From assembly GCF_012927325.1 (NCBI RefSeq), contig NZ_JABBGI010000028.1:1-64000 (forward strand): a stretch of DNA of 64,000 nt, in the 5' to 3' direction. Of this stretch, positions 51,822-61,477 are shown one piece after another. The notes under the pieces are model-generated. The model did not search any database. It saw only the letters and a program-made list of their open reading frames with translations, and was not told where the DNA came from. Each line of letters begins with the position of its first letter. Position 1 is the stretch's first letter. The DNA comes from Chryseobacterium antibioticum. Its GTDB lineage: Bacteria; Bacteroidota; Bacteroidia; Flavobacteriales; Weeksellaceae. Both the position numbers and the translations under genes were made by a program.

Positions 51822-53181
51822 CTACCAGTTTTTATCAATCATATAAATAATCTGGGTCATCGTTGTAGCGCCCAAAAGAAGTTCCCTTCTGTTCACCTTT
51901 TCAAAAGTATCTTCTTCTGTATGATGGATATCAAAATACCTTTGAGAATCCGGAACCAGCTCAGCCGTAGGAACACCCATGTCATGAAGTGGGTAAATAT
52001 CTGTTCCTGAATATTTTCCTTCAAAATTATAAACGCCGTAGGGTAAAAATAAACCCGTCCAACTTTTGATCTGCTTTCTCTTTTCCTCGTCCATTTCCAA
52101 CGCAATGCCTCTTGGCGCAAAACCTCCCGCATCAGATTCTATAGCGAAAAGATGTTTCTCATTCTTTTCCTTGGCTGTTTTTCCGTATTGAATGCCTCCT
52201 TTAACACCATTTTCTTCATTAGCGAAACAAACGACCCTGATGATATGATTATTTTTAAGGCCTAATTTTTTAAATGTTCTCAGGACTTCAATGCTTTGAA
52301 CAATTCCGGCACCGTCATCGTGCGCACCTTCACCTACATCCCATGAATCAAGATGTCCACCGACAACAATTACACTCTGGTCTTTTTTACCGGTGATCTC
52401 CCCGATAACGGAGTGGGAGAGTTTCTCGCCTTTCATGCCGCAGTTGGAATTAAGCTTTGCCGTTACTTTCTGCATTTTTAAAAGAGCTTCCAGCTCGTCT
52501 GCTGTTGTACTTCCAATCGCTATGGCAGGAATTTTTAAAATTTTATCTTCATAACGCATTCCTCCTGTATGGGGGACATCATCAAAAGCTGAAGACAATG
52601 ATCTGACAATCGCAAATTTTCCGCCTTTTTTAGCCGTTAATGAAGCTGCCGTTACCCTGTATTTTGCTGCATCGCTGTAGCCTCTGAATGTTTCTACAAA
52701 AGACTGACTGAAAGGGTAGTTAAAGAACACGATCTTATCCTTTACTTGATCTGTAGAAAGTTTGTCATATTCTTCCATAGATTTCACGATAATGATCTCG
52801 CCTGATACGTCTTTTCCACTAGTCCCTTCAGAATTCCCCAGAGAAAGCATCTTCAGATTTTTCCATTTTCCATCTGCTGTTTTTGATCTGTAGAGATTCT
52901 TTACCTCTGGTCCATACGGGAACCATTACTTCCTGCAACCATACCTTATCGGCACCTGCATCACGAAGCTTCTGTTCTGCCCATTTTACGGCCTTTTCGT
53001 AAGCTTCCGAACCGCTGAGACGGTGACCTATGTTTTTGCTTAAATCCCTAAGCTCCGTATAGCCTTTTCCATTATTCAGTATTTCTGTGGAAATCTTGCT
53101 GAATTGTATAGAATCTTCTTTAGACTGGCCAAAAACAGCCATCCCTAAGAAGAATAATGAAGTTCCAATAATCTTTTTCAT
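51822..53181 (-). pseudogene. M28 peptidase, copy 3, frameshifted
   Basis: Third gene of a tandem M28 array. The first 98 codons (from ATG 53181, signal peptide MKKIIGTSLFFLGMAVFGQ) match the neighbouring copy, ending ESLQIK. A single extra A in an A5 run near 52880 then shifts the frame; the next frame (to 51822) continues the same protein, with GGHLDSWDVGEGAHDDGAG and the downstream HHTEED motif intact. All metal ligands remain, so the break is recent, or is a sequencing error at a homopolymer. Corrected length would be about 452 residues. Confidence 0.8.
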
Positions 53182-53184
53182 AGT

Positions 53185-54543
53185 TTACCAATTTTTATCG
53201 ATCATATAAATAAGCTGTGTCATCACCGTAGCGCCTAACAGCAACTCTCTGCGGTTGACTTTTTCAAAAGTGTCTTCTTCGGTGTGGTGAATGTCAAAAT
53301 AACGTTGTGGGTCAGGAACCAGTTCTGCGGTAGGAACACCTATTTCATGAAGTGGAGCAATGTCTGATCGTGAATATTTTCCTTCAAAATTATACACTCC
53401 GTAGGGCAGGAACAGACTTGTCCAGCTTTGAATCTGGCCTCTGTTTTTATCATCCATTTCCAGGGAAATTCCTCTTGGAGAAAAGCCTCCTGCATCTGAC
53501 TCTATGGCGAAAAGATGTTTCTCATTGCTTTCCTTGGCTGTTTTTCCATATTGTTTGCCATCTTTTGTTCCGTTTTCTTCGTTGGCAAAGCATACGGCCC
53601 GGATGGTATGGTTATTCTGTATTCCTAATTTTTTAAACGTTCTTAAAACTTCAATACTTTGTACAATTCCGGCACCGTCATCATGGGCACCTTCACCTAC
53701 ATCCCATGAATCAAGATGTCCGCCGACAACAATGACACTCTGGTCTTTTTTACCTGTTATTTCGCCTATAACGGAATGGGAGAGTTTCTCACCCTTCATG
53801 CCGCAGTTGGAGTTGAGTTTTGCGGTAACCTTTTTATTTTTTAATAATGTTTCCAGCTCATCGGCTGTTGTATTTCCGATAGTAACGGCCGGGACCTTTG
53901 AAATGTTGTCATCATAACGCATATTACCGGTATGAGGAACGTCGTCAAAAGCTGAAGACAATGATCTGATGATGGCAAATTTTCCACCTTTTTGGGCTGT
54001 TAAATTTGCAGCAGACCGTCTGTATACTCCGGCTTCCCTGTATGAAATAAATGTTTGTACATGTGACTGATTAAAAGGGTAGTTAAAGAACACAATCTTA
54101 TCCTTTACTTGAGATGCAGGAAGTTGATCATATTCTTCTAAAGATCTCACCATAATCATCTCTCCGGAGACGTCTTTTCCGCCTGTTCCTTCAGAATTTC
54201 CAAGAGAAAGCATTTTCAGTTTCTTCCATTGTCCGTCTGCTGTTTTAATGTGTAGAGATTCATTCCCTCTCACCCAAACCGGAATCATCACTTCCTGAAG
54301 CCATACCTTGTCGGCCCCGGCATCGCGAAGTTTCTGTTCCGCCCATTGCACAGACTTTTCATAGGCTTGACTCCCGCTTAAACGGTTTCCTATATTTTTA
54401 GTAAGGTCTTTAAGTTCAAGATATCCTTTTCCGTTGTTCAGTATTTCCGTGGAAATCTTGCTGAACTGTATGGAATCTTCTTTAGACTGTCCGAAAACAG
54501 TCATGCTTACCATTAAAAGTGAAAAGGTGACGGTTTTTTTCAT
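53185..54543 (-). CDS. M28 family peptidase, copy 2
   Basis: The product has 452 residues from ATG at 54543 (the reading from 54561 overlaps the upstream stop). Signal peptide ends near VFGQ. A PA-like inserted domain spans about 95-245. The M28 catalytic domain has GGHLDSWDVGEGAHDDGAG (first His and bridging Asp), FANEENG (catalytic Glu), ESDAGGF and HHTEEDTFEKV (last His). A secreted di-zinc aminopeptidase or carboxypeptidase. Very close to copy 3; 3 bp separate the two. Confidence 0.88.
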   Translation of the reverse strand: MKKTVTFSLLMVSMTVFGQSKEDSIQFSKISTEILNNGKGYLELKDLTKNIGNRLSGSQAYEKSVQWAEQKLRDAGADKVWLQEVMIPVWVRGNESLHIKTADGQWKKLKMLSLGNSEGTGGKDVSGEMIMVRSLEEYDQLPASQVKDKIVFFNYPFNQSHVQTFISYREAGVYRRSAANLTAQKGGKFAIIRSLSSAFDDVPHTGNMRYDDNISKVPAVTIGNTTADELETLLKNKKVTAKLNSNCGMKGEKLSHSVIGEITGKKDQSVIVVGGHLDSWDVGEGAHDDGAGIVQSIEVLRTFKKLGIQNNHTIRAVCFANEENGTKDGKQYGKTAKESNEKHLFAIESDAGGFSPRGISLEMDDKNRGQIQSWTSLFLPYGVYNFEGKYSRSDIAPLHEIGVPTAELVPDPQRYFDIHHTEEDTFEKVNRRELLLGATVMTQLIYMIDKNW

Positions 54544-54544
54544 T

Positions 54545-55948
54545 TTACCAGTTTTTATCAATCATGAAGATAAGCTGTGTCATTGCGGTAGCACCCAACA
54601 ATAGTTCTCTTTTGTTCACTTTATCGAAAGTATCCTGTTCAGAGTGGTGATAATCGAAGTATCGTTGTGTATCTACGACCAATTCAGCTAAAGGAATATC
54701 TAACTTTTTCAATGGAGAAATATCCTGAATAGCTTCAGTTTGGTCAAAATCATAAATACCATAAGGAAGGAAATAATTTTTCCATTCGAAGATCTGTCTT
54801 CGTCTTTGTGGCGGCATATCTAAGGAAAATCCTCTTGGAGAATATCCTCCTGCATCTGTTCCTAAAGCAAAAACATGTTTCTCTCCTTTCTTTTTCACAT
54901 AGGCTGCATACATTTCACGTCCTTGTCCCCCGTTTTCGCTGTTCGCATAAAAAACAACTCTTATCGTATGATTATTTTCGATCCCAAGCGCTTTGAATGT
55001 TCTTAAAACTTCAATGCATTGTGCAACACCGGTTCCGTCATCAATAGCACCTTCACCGAAATCCCACGAATCTAATTGAGCTCCTAAAACAATCACTTTA
55101 GAATCTTTTTTACCCTGAATTTCAGCAATAATATTCGGATTGGTAGTATTGCCTTTTGATTGCGCTGTCATATTCAGTTTGGCGGCAACTTTTTGATTTT
55201 TTAATAATTTTTCTAATTCATCAGCGGATTTTACTCCAATGGACAGGGCAGGAATTCTTACTTTGTCATCAGGTTCGTAATACACCATTTTTGCATGTGG
55301 TGTATCGTCCATAGCTGTTGTTAAAGATCTTATAAGTAAAGCTTTTGCTCCTGTTTTAGCAATCACGGAAGCGGAAATTAATTTAGATTTTGCGGTAATT
55401 AAATAAGAATCATTTGTATTAATGATCTTCGGATCCATCGGAAGATTTACGAAAACGATTTTATCTTTCAATTGTCCAAGCGACATGGCATTAAGCTCAG
55501 AAGTTGAATTGATTAAAACAATTTCGCCTGTAAGATCTTTCCCGCCTGTTCCTTCAGAATTCCCGAAAGACAGCATTCTGATATTTTTCCAATCTCCATT
55601 CGCTGTTTTTATTTGCAAAGATTCTCTTCCTCTTATCCAGACCGGAGCTTTAGCTTCCATTCTCCAGATCATTTCAATACCGATAGATTTGAGTTTTTTT
55701 TCTGTCCATTCCACAGCTTTTATATAGCCGGGAGTTGCACTAAAGCGTGGACCTATGCCTTTGGTGAGTTCTCCCAGATTATCGTAGGCTGTACCATTGT
55801 CCATGACCTCATCCGAGATCTTCCTGAATTCATCATGGTAGTTGAATTTTGCCGTAGTGACCTTTTTTGCCGGTTTTTTCAGTGGCTTTTTTTGAGAAAA
55901 TAAAAATCCACTCAAAAAGAGTGGAAGTATAATGAAGATTTTTTTCAT
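54545..55948 (-). CDS. M28 family peptidase, copy 1
   Basis: The 467-residue product is the most divergent of the array: signal peptide with a Lys-rich FSQKKPLKKPAKK after it, a PA-like domain, and catalytic motifs LGAQLDSWDFGEGAIDDGTG (the first ligand His is replaced by Gln here), YANSENGGQ (first Glu of the usual EE replaced by Ser) and HHSEQDTFDKV. Two deviations at metal or catalytic positions suggest altered or lost activity. First gene of the three, ATG start. Confidence 0.82.
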   Translation of the reverse strand: MKKIFIILPLFLSGFLFSQKKPLKKPAKKVTTAKFNYHDEFRKISDEVMDNGTAYDNLGELTKGIGPRFSATPGYIKAVEWTEKKLKSIGIEMIWRMEAKAPVWIRGRESLQIKTANGDWKNIRMLSFGNSEGTGGKDLTGEIVLINSTSELNAMSLGQLKDKIVFVNLPMDPKIINTNDSYLITAKSKLISASVIAKTGAKALLIRSLTTAMDDTPHAKMVYYEPDDKVRIPALSIGVKSADELEKLLKNQKVAAKLNMTAQSKGNTTNPNIIAEIQGKKDSKVIVLGAQLDSWDFGEGAIDDGTGVAQCIEVLRTFKALGIENNHTIRVVFYANSENGGQGREMYAAYVKKKGEKHVFALGTDAGGYSPRGFSLDMPPQRRRQIFEWKNYFLPYGIYDFDQTEAIQDISPLKKLDIPLAELVVDTQRYFDYHHSEQDTFDKVNKRELLLGATAMTQLIFMIDKNW

Positions 55949-56003
55949 TTTTTATTTACCTTTCTTTTTCCGCTCATAAAAGTAGGAAAAAAATAGGAAT
56001 TTA

Positions 56004-57248
56004 TTAAGGTTTCATATCGTACATTAACAGTGCTGTAACCAATTTCGGTTCGATGAATGTACATTTTGGAGGCATGCTCAGTTTCAGGTCTGAAATTTTG
56101 ATCATATCATTGAAACTCACCGGATAGATTCCGAATCCGACTTTTCCTTCACCGTTGTCTATTTTTTCTTTTAAAGAATTAATTCCCTGGATGTTAGAGG
56201 TTCCTTTTGCGTACGTAATCTTTTCAGAGCTGTCAGAATTCTCAATTTTAAGGATATTCTTGAAAATATATTTATCTAAAAGATGATGATCAAGGTTGTC
56301 CAGTGACATTTCCGTTGAACGGAGGTCATGCTTTACGTGAAGTGAGTAGAATTTACCGTCCAGATACATAGAAATATGGAATTTCTGGGAAGGGAAGTAA
56401 GACGCTTCGCCTTTTTCATGAATTAGAAAATACTGATCCAGTTCCTTTAAAAATTCTTCACTTGAAAGACCATTCAGGTCTGATAAGATTCTATTGTAAT
56501 CGTGGATTTTAATCGATTGGTTGGACACGATAAAGCTGTACACAAAGTTATACGCTTCAGTACCATTATGCCTTTTGTTTTTCTCCTTGTGGAACTTTGC
56601 ATTCAAGGCTGTAGAACCGATTCTGTGGTGTCCGTCCGCAATGTAGAAAGCGTCGATCTGGTCGATCACTTCTTTGAACTGCTGAAGTTTCAGACGGTTG
56701 TCTATTCTCCAGATCTTGTGTCTGATCCCGATAGAATCTACATGATTGAAAATAGGAACGTTCTTTTCTTCATGATTCATCAGAAGTTCAATCTTGGAAT
56801 TGGAAGGGTAGGTAAGCAGTACAGGTTCTGCCTGCAGGTTTACTTTCTCCAGATAATGAGCCAGCTTTTCCTTTTTCTGAGGAATGGTACTTTCATGTCT
56901 TTTGATCTTTCCGCTCCAGAAATCTTCAATACTCGCTAATCCAAGCAAGCCTCTGAAAACTTGTTTGCTGGGGTATATCTGCTCATAAAGATAATAAGCG
57001 GAACTGTCCTGGACCAGTTTTTTTTCATCCAGAAGTTCTTCAAACGTTGATCGGATCTTTCTGAGATTCCGGTCAATATCTTTAGATTTACTTACCACAT
57101 AGGGTTTAATCATGTTGATGTAAGTATTTTCAACTTGAGCTTTCTCTGCAATCTCCTCCTGGGTGAAATTGTCCAGCGGATGTGTAGGGAAAGTGCTCTC
57201 AAAGTCTTTATGAGGTCTTATTCCACGGAAAGGTTTAAAAACAGGCAT
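56004..57248 (-). CDS. DUF1015-family protein of the serine operon
   Basis: The 414-residue product begins MPVFKPFRGIRP, typical of DUF1015 (HAMAP-like conserved family), and has YIADGHHRIGSTAL (a possible catalytic or metal site) and IYPVSFNDMIKISDL. Function unproven; in other phyla members adjoin serA/serC and some act as serine kinase-like enzymes. Here it starts 3 bp after the serA stop, so it is certainly part of the serine operon. Confidence 0.85.
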   Translation of the reverse strand: MPVFKPFRGIRPHKDFESTFPTHPLDNFTQEEIAEKAQVENTYINMIKPYVVSKSKDIDRNLRKIRSTFEELLDEKKLVQDSSAYYLYEQIYPSKQVFRGLLGLASIEDFWSGKIKRHESTIPQKKEKLAHYLEKVNLQAEPVLLTYPSNSKIELLMNHEEKNVPIFNHVDSIGIRHKIWRIDNRLKLQQFKEVIDQIDAFYIADGHHRIGSTALNAKFHKEKNKRHNGTEAYNFVYSFIVSNQSIKIHDYNRILSDLNGLSSEEFLKELDQYFLIHEKGEASYFPSQKFHISMYLDGKFYSLHVKHDLRSTEMSLDNLDHHLLDKYIFKNILKIENSDSSEKITYAKGTSNIQGINSLKEKIDNGEGKVGFGIYPVSFNDMIKISDLKLSMPPKCTFIEPKLVTALLMYDMKP

Positions 57249-57251
57249 ATT

Positions 57252-58217
57252 TTATCTTATGGTTTCTTTTTGTAGCTTAATAATCTGTTCTGCAAGTTCT
57301 GCGCCGATTTTTTCTTGGGCATCTACTGTATTTCCGCCTACGTGAGGGGAAAGGGATAGCGCTGGGTTCATCAGTAAAGGAAGTTCCGGAGTAGGTTCGT
57401 TCTCAAACACGTCCAGTGCAGCTCCCGCTACTTTTTCTGATTCGATGAAATCAATAAGGGTTACCTCATTGATGACGCCTCCTCTTGCAGTATTCACTAT
57501 GTAGACTCCGTCTTTCATTTTTTCAAACTGAGGCGTGTCTATGATATATTCATTTGTTTTCGGCGTATTGATACTGATGAAATCCGTGTCTTTAAGAAAA
57601 GCATCCATATCGTTGGTAGAAGTGATCTCAAAGTTCAGAGTCTGTCCGTCGAAAAAGTCCAGGGTAAGAACTCTTGTCTTTGGATTTTTTGTCAATACTT
57701 TAATTTTCATTCCTAATGCTATTCCTATTTTCACGACTTCCTGGCCAATACTTCCAAAGCCAATCACTCCAAGTGTTTTTCCGGAAAGTTCATACGCTTT
57801 ACTGAATGACTTTTTCATGGCCTCGAAATGCGTTTCTCCCTCGAGGGGCATCAAGCGGTTCGATTCGTGAAGAAATCTAGCCAGTGCGAAAAAATGTCCG
57901 AAAACAAGCTCAGCTACTGATTTTGAAGATGCTGTAGGGGTGTTGATCACTTTTATCCCTTTGCTTTTAGCATAATCTACGTCAATATTGTCCATCCCGA
58001 TACCACCGCGCCCAATAATTTTAAGGCTTGGACAGGCATCGATCACGTCCTGTCTTACTTTCGTCGTGCTTCTTACCAAAAGAATATCTACGTTATTTTC
58101 ATTGATAAAATTGATAACGTGATTCTGGGCCACTCTGTTGGGCAGAACTTCAAACCCTGCTTCTGTGAGTGCCAGTTCTCCTGTTTTCGAGATTCCGTCG
58201 TTTGCTAAAACTTTCAT
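57252..58217 (-). CDS. serA: D-3-phosphoglycerate dehydrogenase
   Basis: The 321-residue product carries GRGGIGMDNIDVDYAK, the NAD-binding loop VIGFGSIGQEV, NTARGGVIN with catalytic Arg, a Glu in DVFENEP, and the catalytic His in SPHVGGNT. It lacks the ACT domain of long SerA forms, so serine feedback by that route is absent. It sits between serC and the DUF1015 gene in one operon, first step of serine synthesis. Confidence 0.88.
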   Translation of the reverse strand: MKVLANDGISKTGELALTEAGFEVLPNRVAQNHVINFINENNVDILLVRSTTKVRQDVIDACPSLKIIGRGGIGMDNIDVDYAKSKGIKVINTPTASSKSVAELVFGHFFALARFLHESNRLMPLEGETHFEAMKKSFSKAYELSGKTLGVIGFGSIGQEVVKIGIALGMKIKVLTKNPKTRVLTLDFFDGQTLNFEITSTNDMDAFLKDTDFISINTPKTNEYIIDTPQFEKMKDGVYIVNTARGGVINEVTLIDFIESEKVAGAALDVFENEPTPELPLLMNPALSLSPHVGGNTVDAQEKIGAELAEQIIKLQKETIR

Positions 58218-58333
58218 GTGTTATTGTCTTAATAGATGGTAGACCTAAGATGTTAGAAACGAGACTTTAAAGTCTGAAATCAGTCATCTGAAATCTTTAA
58301 ATCTTTTTTATTTTTTTGGCCGTCTAATATAAG

Positions 58334-59398
58334 TTATTTTATTGACTTCATAACATCCACCAAAACCTGTACACTTTCAATCGGTAAAGCGTTGTACAAG
58401 CTTGCTCTGTAACCTCCAAGGCTTCTGTGTCCGTTCAGTCCACTAATCCCGGCAGCCTTCCATGCATTGTCGAATTCTTCTTTTTTGCTTTCGTCTTTCA
58501 ATTGGAAAGATACATTCATTAAAGAACGGTCTTCTTTTACGCAGAACGTTTCGAAAAGAGGATTGCTGTCGATCTCATCATATAAAAGTTTTGCTTTCGC
58601 TTCATTTCTTGCTTCTGCCGCTGCGATTCCGCCATTCTTCTCAAGATACTGTAGCGTAAGAAGAGATGCGTAAACCGGGAAAACCGGAGGGGTATTGTAC
58701 ATGGATTCTTTTGAGATATGCTGAGAATAATCCAAAATAGACAACATATTTTCTCTTCCTGTTTTTCCAAGAATTTCTTTTTTGATCACCACCAGTGTTA
58801 CCCCGGCAGGTCCCATGTTTTTCTGAGCCCCGGCATAGATCATGTCAAATTTAGAGAAATCGAGCTGTCTTGAGAAAATATCAGAACTCATATCACAAAC
58901 CATCAGAGTATCTACCTCCGGGAAAGATTTCATCTGAGTTCCGTAGATTGTATTGTTTGAGGTGCAGTGGAAATAATCGTATTCTGAACCCACCGTATAG
59001 TTTTTAGGAATGAAAGAATAGTTTTCTTCCTTGGAAGATCCTACTACGTCTACAGTCCCTAATTTTTTTGCTTCTTTAACAGCTCCCGCCGCCCAGGTAC
59101 CTGTATCAAGATAAGCCGCTTTACCGGCTACTTTCAGCAAGTTGTAAGGAACCATCGCAAACTGAAGGCTTGCACCGCCGCCTAAATAAAGGACTTCATA
59201 ATCATCACCAAGGTTCATCAGTCTTTTCACAATGGCACGCGCTTCGTCCATTACCGCAACGAAATCTTTGCTTCTGTGCGAAATTTCAAGAAGAGACAAT
59301 CCAATACCGTTGAAATCTAAAATAGCTTCTGCTGATTTTTCGAATACCTCCTGAGGTAAGATACATGGTCCTGCGCTGAAGTTGTGCTTTTTGCTCAT
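58334..59398 (-). CDS. serC: Phosphoserine aminotransferase
   Basis: The product has 354 residues from ATG at 59398 (family start MSKKHNFSAGPCILP; the reading from 59422 adds eight residues). PLP-Lys in YAGAQKNMGPAG, LGGGASLQFAMVP and the C-terminal LNGHRSLGGYRASLYNA are typical. It makes phosphoserine from 3-phosphohydroxypyruvate, second step of serine synthesis, and also serves pyridoxal phosphate synthesis. First gene of serC-serA-DUF1015. Confidence 0.94.
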   Translation of the reverse strand: MSKKHNFSAGPCILPQEVFEKSAEAILDFNGIGLSLLEISHRSKDFVAVMDEARAIVKRLMNLGDDYEVLYLGGGASLQFAMVPYNLLKVAGKAAYLDTGTWAAGAVKEAKKLGTVDVVGSSKEENYSFIPKNYTVGSEYDYFHCTSNNTIYGTQMKSFPEVDTLMVCDMSSDIFSRQLDFSKFDMIYAGAQKNMGPAGVTLVVIKKEILGKTGRENMLSILDYSQHISKESMYNTPPVFPVYASLLTLQYLEKNGGIAAAEARNEAKAKLLYDEIDSNPLFETFCVKEDRSLMNVSFQLKDESKKEEFDNAWKAAGISGLNGHRSLGGYRASLYNALPIESVQVLVDVMKSIK

Positions 59399-59479
59399 AT
59401 TGTTACTTTTTTGGTTGTGCAAGGTGGTTGGGCTTGCGGTTTATATTGATATTTATTAGATTCTTTGAGATTTATAGTT

Positions 59480-59508
59480 AAAAAAACCGTCTCATAGTGG
59501 TGAGACGG
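59480..59508 (-). terminator. Terminator of the ferredoxin gene
   Basis: On the minus strand CCGTCTCA / TGAGACGG with a 6-nt loop, followed by seven T, 9 bp past the stop. Confidence 0.88.
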
Positions 59509-59516
59509 AGCCTTTA

Positions 59517-59867
59517 TTATTCACCGTGTAAGAACGCTTTTTTCTCAAGCAGCGCTTCTTCAGATTCTACGTGATCTTCATCAGGAACACAACAGTCTAC
59601 CGGGCAAACCGCTGCACACTGAGGTTCTTCATGGAATCCTTTACATTCCGTACATTTGTCTGTTACAATGAAATATACATCATCACTCACAGGTTCCTGC
59701 GGCGAATCTGCATCTACAGTAAGTCCTGACGTCATGGTCACAGTACCGGCCAGAGCGGTACCTTCAGAAGCTTTCCAATCTACGGCCCCTTCATATATTG
59801 CATTATTTGGGCATTCCGGTTCACAGGCACCGCAATTAATGCATTCATCAGTTATTTTAATAGCCAT
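59517..59867 (-). CDS. 4Fe-4S dicluster ferredoxin
   Basis: The 116-residue product has two cluster motifs: CINCGACEPECP near the N-terminus and CTECKGFHEEPQCAAVCP in the second half; the spacing of the second is the extended type. A central acidic linker separates them. Cytoplasmic electron carrier. It diverges from the acyl-CoA reductase gene, whose promoter overlaps its own. Confidence 0.92.
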   Translation of the reverse strand: MAIKITDECINCGACEPECPNNAIYEGAVDWKASEGTALAGTVTMTSGLTVDADSPQEPVSDDVYFIVTDKCTECKGFHEEPQCAAVCPVDCCVPDEDHVESEEALLEKKAFLHGE

Positions 59868-59880
59868 CGCTAATTTTTTT

Positions 59881-59898
59881 TAAATTTGCACAAAATTA
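59881..59898. promoter_or_regulatory. Back-to-back -7 boxes of the divergent ferredoxin and acyl-CoA reductase genes
   Basis: Plus strand: TAAATTTG at 59881-59888. Minus strand: TAATTTTG at 59898-59891. Both match TAnnTTTG, with only 2 bp between them, so the two polymerases would exclude each other. Confidence 0.6.
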
Positions 59899-59926
59899 CA
59901 AAATATTCCCCAATTTAAAAGTAATT

Positions 59927-60961
59927 ATGAATATCGAAAATCAAGTTTTAGGACTTATTAAGTTAAGCGAGTATATAAAAGAGTATTTAACAAAGAATCC
60001 GGAGGATGATAATGAGACTGATACGGAGTTTGAATTATTACTCAAAAGGTCTGAAATAGAAAATCCATGGTTTACTATTGATAATCAGAAATTTGCTCTT
60101 AACGAGTGGATGAATCTGCTTACGGAGGACAATATAAATAACTGGATCAGAAACTATTCCGTTTCTAAGGTTTCAAAAAGAGTAGGATTGATCCTGGCCG
60201 GAAATATTCCTCTGGTAGGATTTCATGATGTGATCTCCGTGGTTTTAAGCGGGCATATTCCGTTGATCAAACTGTCTTCAAAGGATAAACTGATGGTTCC
60301 TTTCTTGTTGGAGAAATGGAATGAATTTTCCGGTGGTGCCGTTCAGTTTGAATTTGTTGAGAGACTGGAGAATTTTGATGCAGTGATTGCTACAGGAAGT
60401 AATAATACGGCAAGATATCTTGAATATTATTTCAAAAATCATTTAAGCATCATCAGAAAAAACAGAACGTCTGCAGCTGTTTTAAAAGGGGATGAAACTC
60501 CTGAGGAACTTCAGCTTCTGGCCGAAGATATTTTCAGATATTTCGGGCTTGGGTGCAGAAATGTGACGAGAGTTTTTATTCCGGAGGATTTTGTGATCGA
60601 CAGACTGTTTGAAAGTTTTGTAGGATTCAAGGACATCATCAATCATCATAAGTATGCTAATAATTACGATTATAACAGAGCGGTTTATCTTCTGAACCGT
60701 GATCTTTTCTGGGATAATAATTTTGTGATGTTAAAAGAAGATGATAAACTTTTCAGTCCGCTTTCTGTAATCAATTTCAGCAGATATTCATCTTTGGATG
60801 AAGTTAAAAGCTTTATTGCTGAAAATGAAGAAGATATTCAGTGTATCGTGGCTAAAGAAGAACTTGGGCTGGATTCTATTCCTTTCGGAGAAGCACAGCA
60901 TCCTTCTCTTGATACTTATGCGGACAATGTAGATACGATGAAATTTTTGGAAGTGGTCTGA
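59927..60961 (+). CDS. LuxC-like acyl-CoA reductase
   Basis: The 344-residue product has the NAD(P)-binding segment LILAGNIPLVGFHDVISVVLSG, KLSSKDKLM, ATGSNNTARYLEYYF and GLGCRNVTRVFIPEDF with the expected catalytic Cys. It matches the LuxC-type acyl-CoA reductase family that makes fatty aldehydes; in Bacteroidota it commonly lies opposite a ferredoxin, as here. Physiological substrate unknown. ATG start. Confidence 0.85.
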   Translation: MNIENQVLGLIKLSEYIKEYLTKNPEDDNETDTEFELLLKRSEIENPWFTIDNQKFALNEWMNLLTEDNINNWIRNYSVSKVSKRVGLILAGNIPLVGFHDVISVVLSGHIPLIKLSSKDKLMVPFLLEKWNEFSGGAVQFEFVERLENFDAVIATGSNNTARYLEYYFKNHLSIIRKNRTSAAVLKGDETPEELQLLAEDIFRYFGLGCRNVTRVFIPEDFVIDRLFESFVGFKDIINHHKYANNYDYNRAVYLLNRDLFWDNNFVMLKEDDKLFSPLSVINFSRYSSLDEVKSFIAENEEDIQCIVAKEELGLDSIPFGEAQHPSLDTYADNVDTMKFLEVV

Positions 60962-61006
60962 TTTTAGTATCTTCACTTACCAATTTTACCCAATATCGAA
61001 TAGATT

Positions 61007-61447
61007 ATGAAAAAAATATTTTTAGGACTTACAGTGCTTGCCACGCAGTTCATGTTTGCCCAGAAAGTGACCGGAGCGAAGGTTGAAAAGGTTCAGAAGG
61101 AAGTTCCGGCGCAGTTGAGCAAAGAGAAAATCAATCTGTATAATGACAATTTTCTTAAGTTTGTTACCGCTCTTAAATCTTCGGACCGGCCTGCTATTGA
61201 TTTACTTCTTTCAGACAAGGTAAAAGAAATTGTTACGGATGATGTTCTGAAAAAGGTGAAGGAAGGCTTTGATATTAACAAAAAGCTGGAAATTTTAAAA
61301 ACCGGTTACCATAAATTAATGGACGGATCCAGTCTGCCAAGCATCCACTACAAATACGCAGGAGATTCTTCAAAAGAGGTGATTATGGCTGTATTTGAAG
61401 AGGACGGAAAGATCCTTGGGGTAATGCCGGCGAAACAGACGAAATAA
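61007..61447 (+). CDS. Hypothetical secreted protein
   Basis: The 146-residue product has a signal peptide (MKKIFLGLTVLATQFMFAQ). The mature part is Lys-rich and mostly helical, then ends in a beta pair (IHYKYAGDSSKEVIMAVFEEDGKILGV is the region, about 110-138). It may be a DUF4878-like or lipocalin-like stress protein, but I am not confident. It lies 45 bp after the reductase gene. Confidence 0.6.
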   Translation: MKKIFLGLTVLATQFMFAQKVTGAKVEKVQKEVPAQLSKEKINLYNDNFLKFVTALKSSDRPAIDLLLSDKVKEIVTDDVLKKVKEGFDINKKLEILKTGYHKLMDGSSLPSIHYKYAGDSSKEVIMAVFEEDGKILGVMPAKQTK

Positions 61448-61477
61448 CCTTAAATTAAAATAAAAAAAATACTAACT

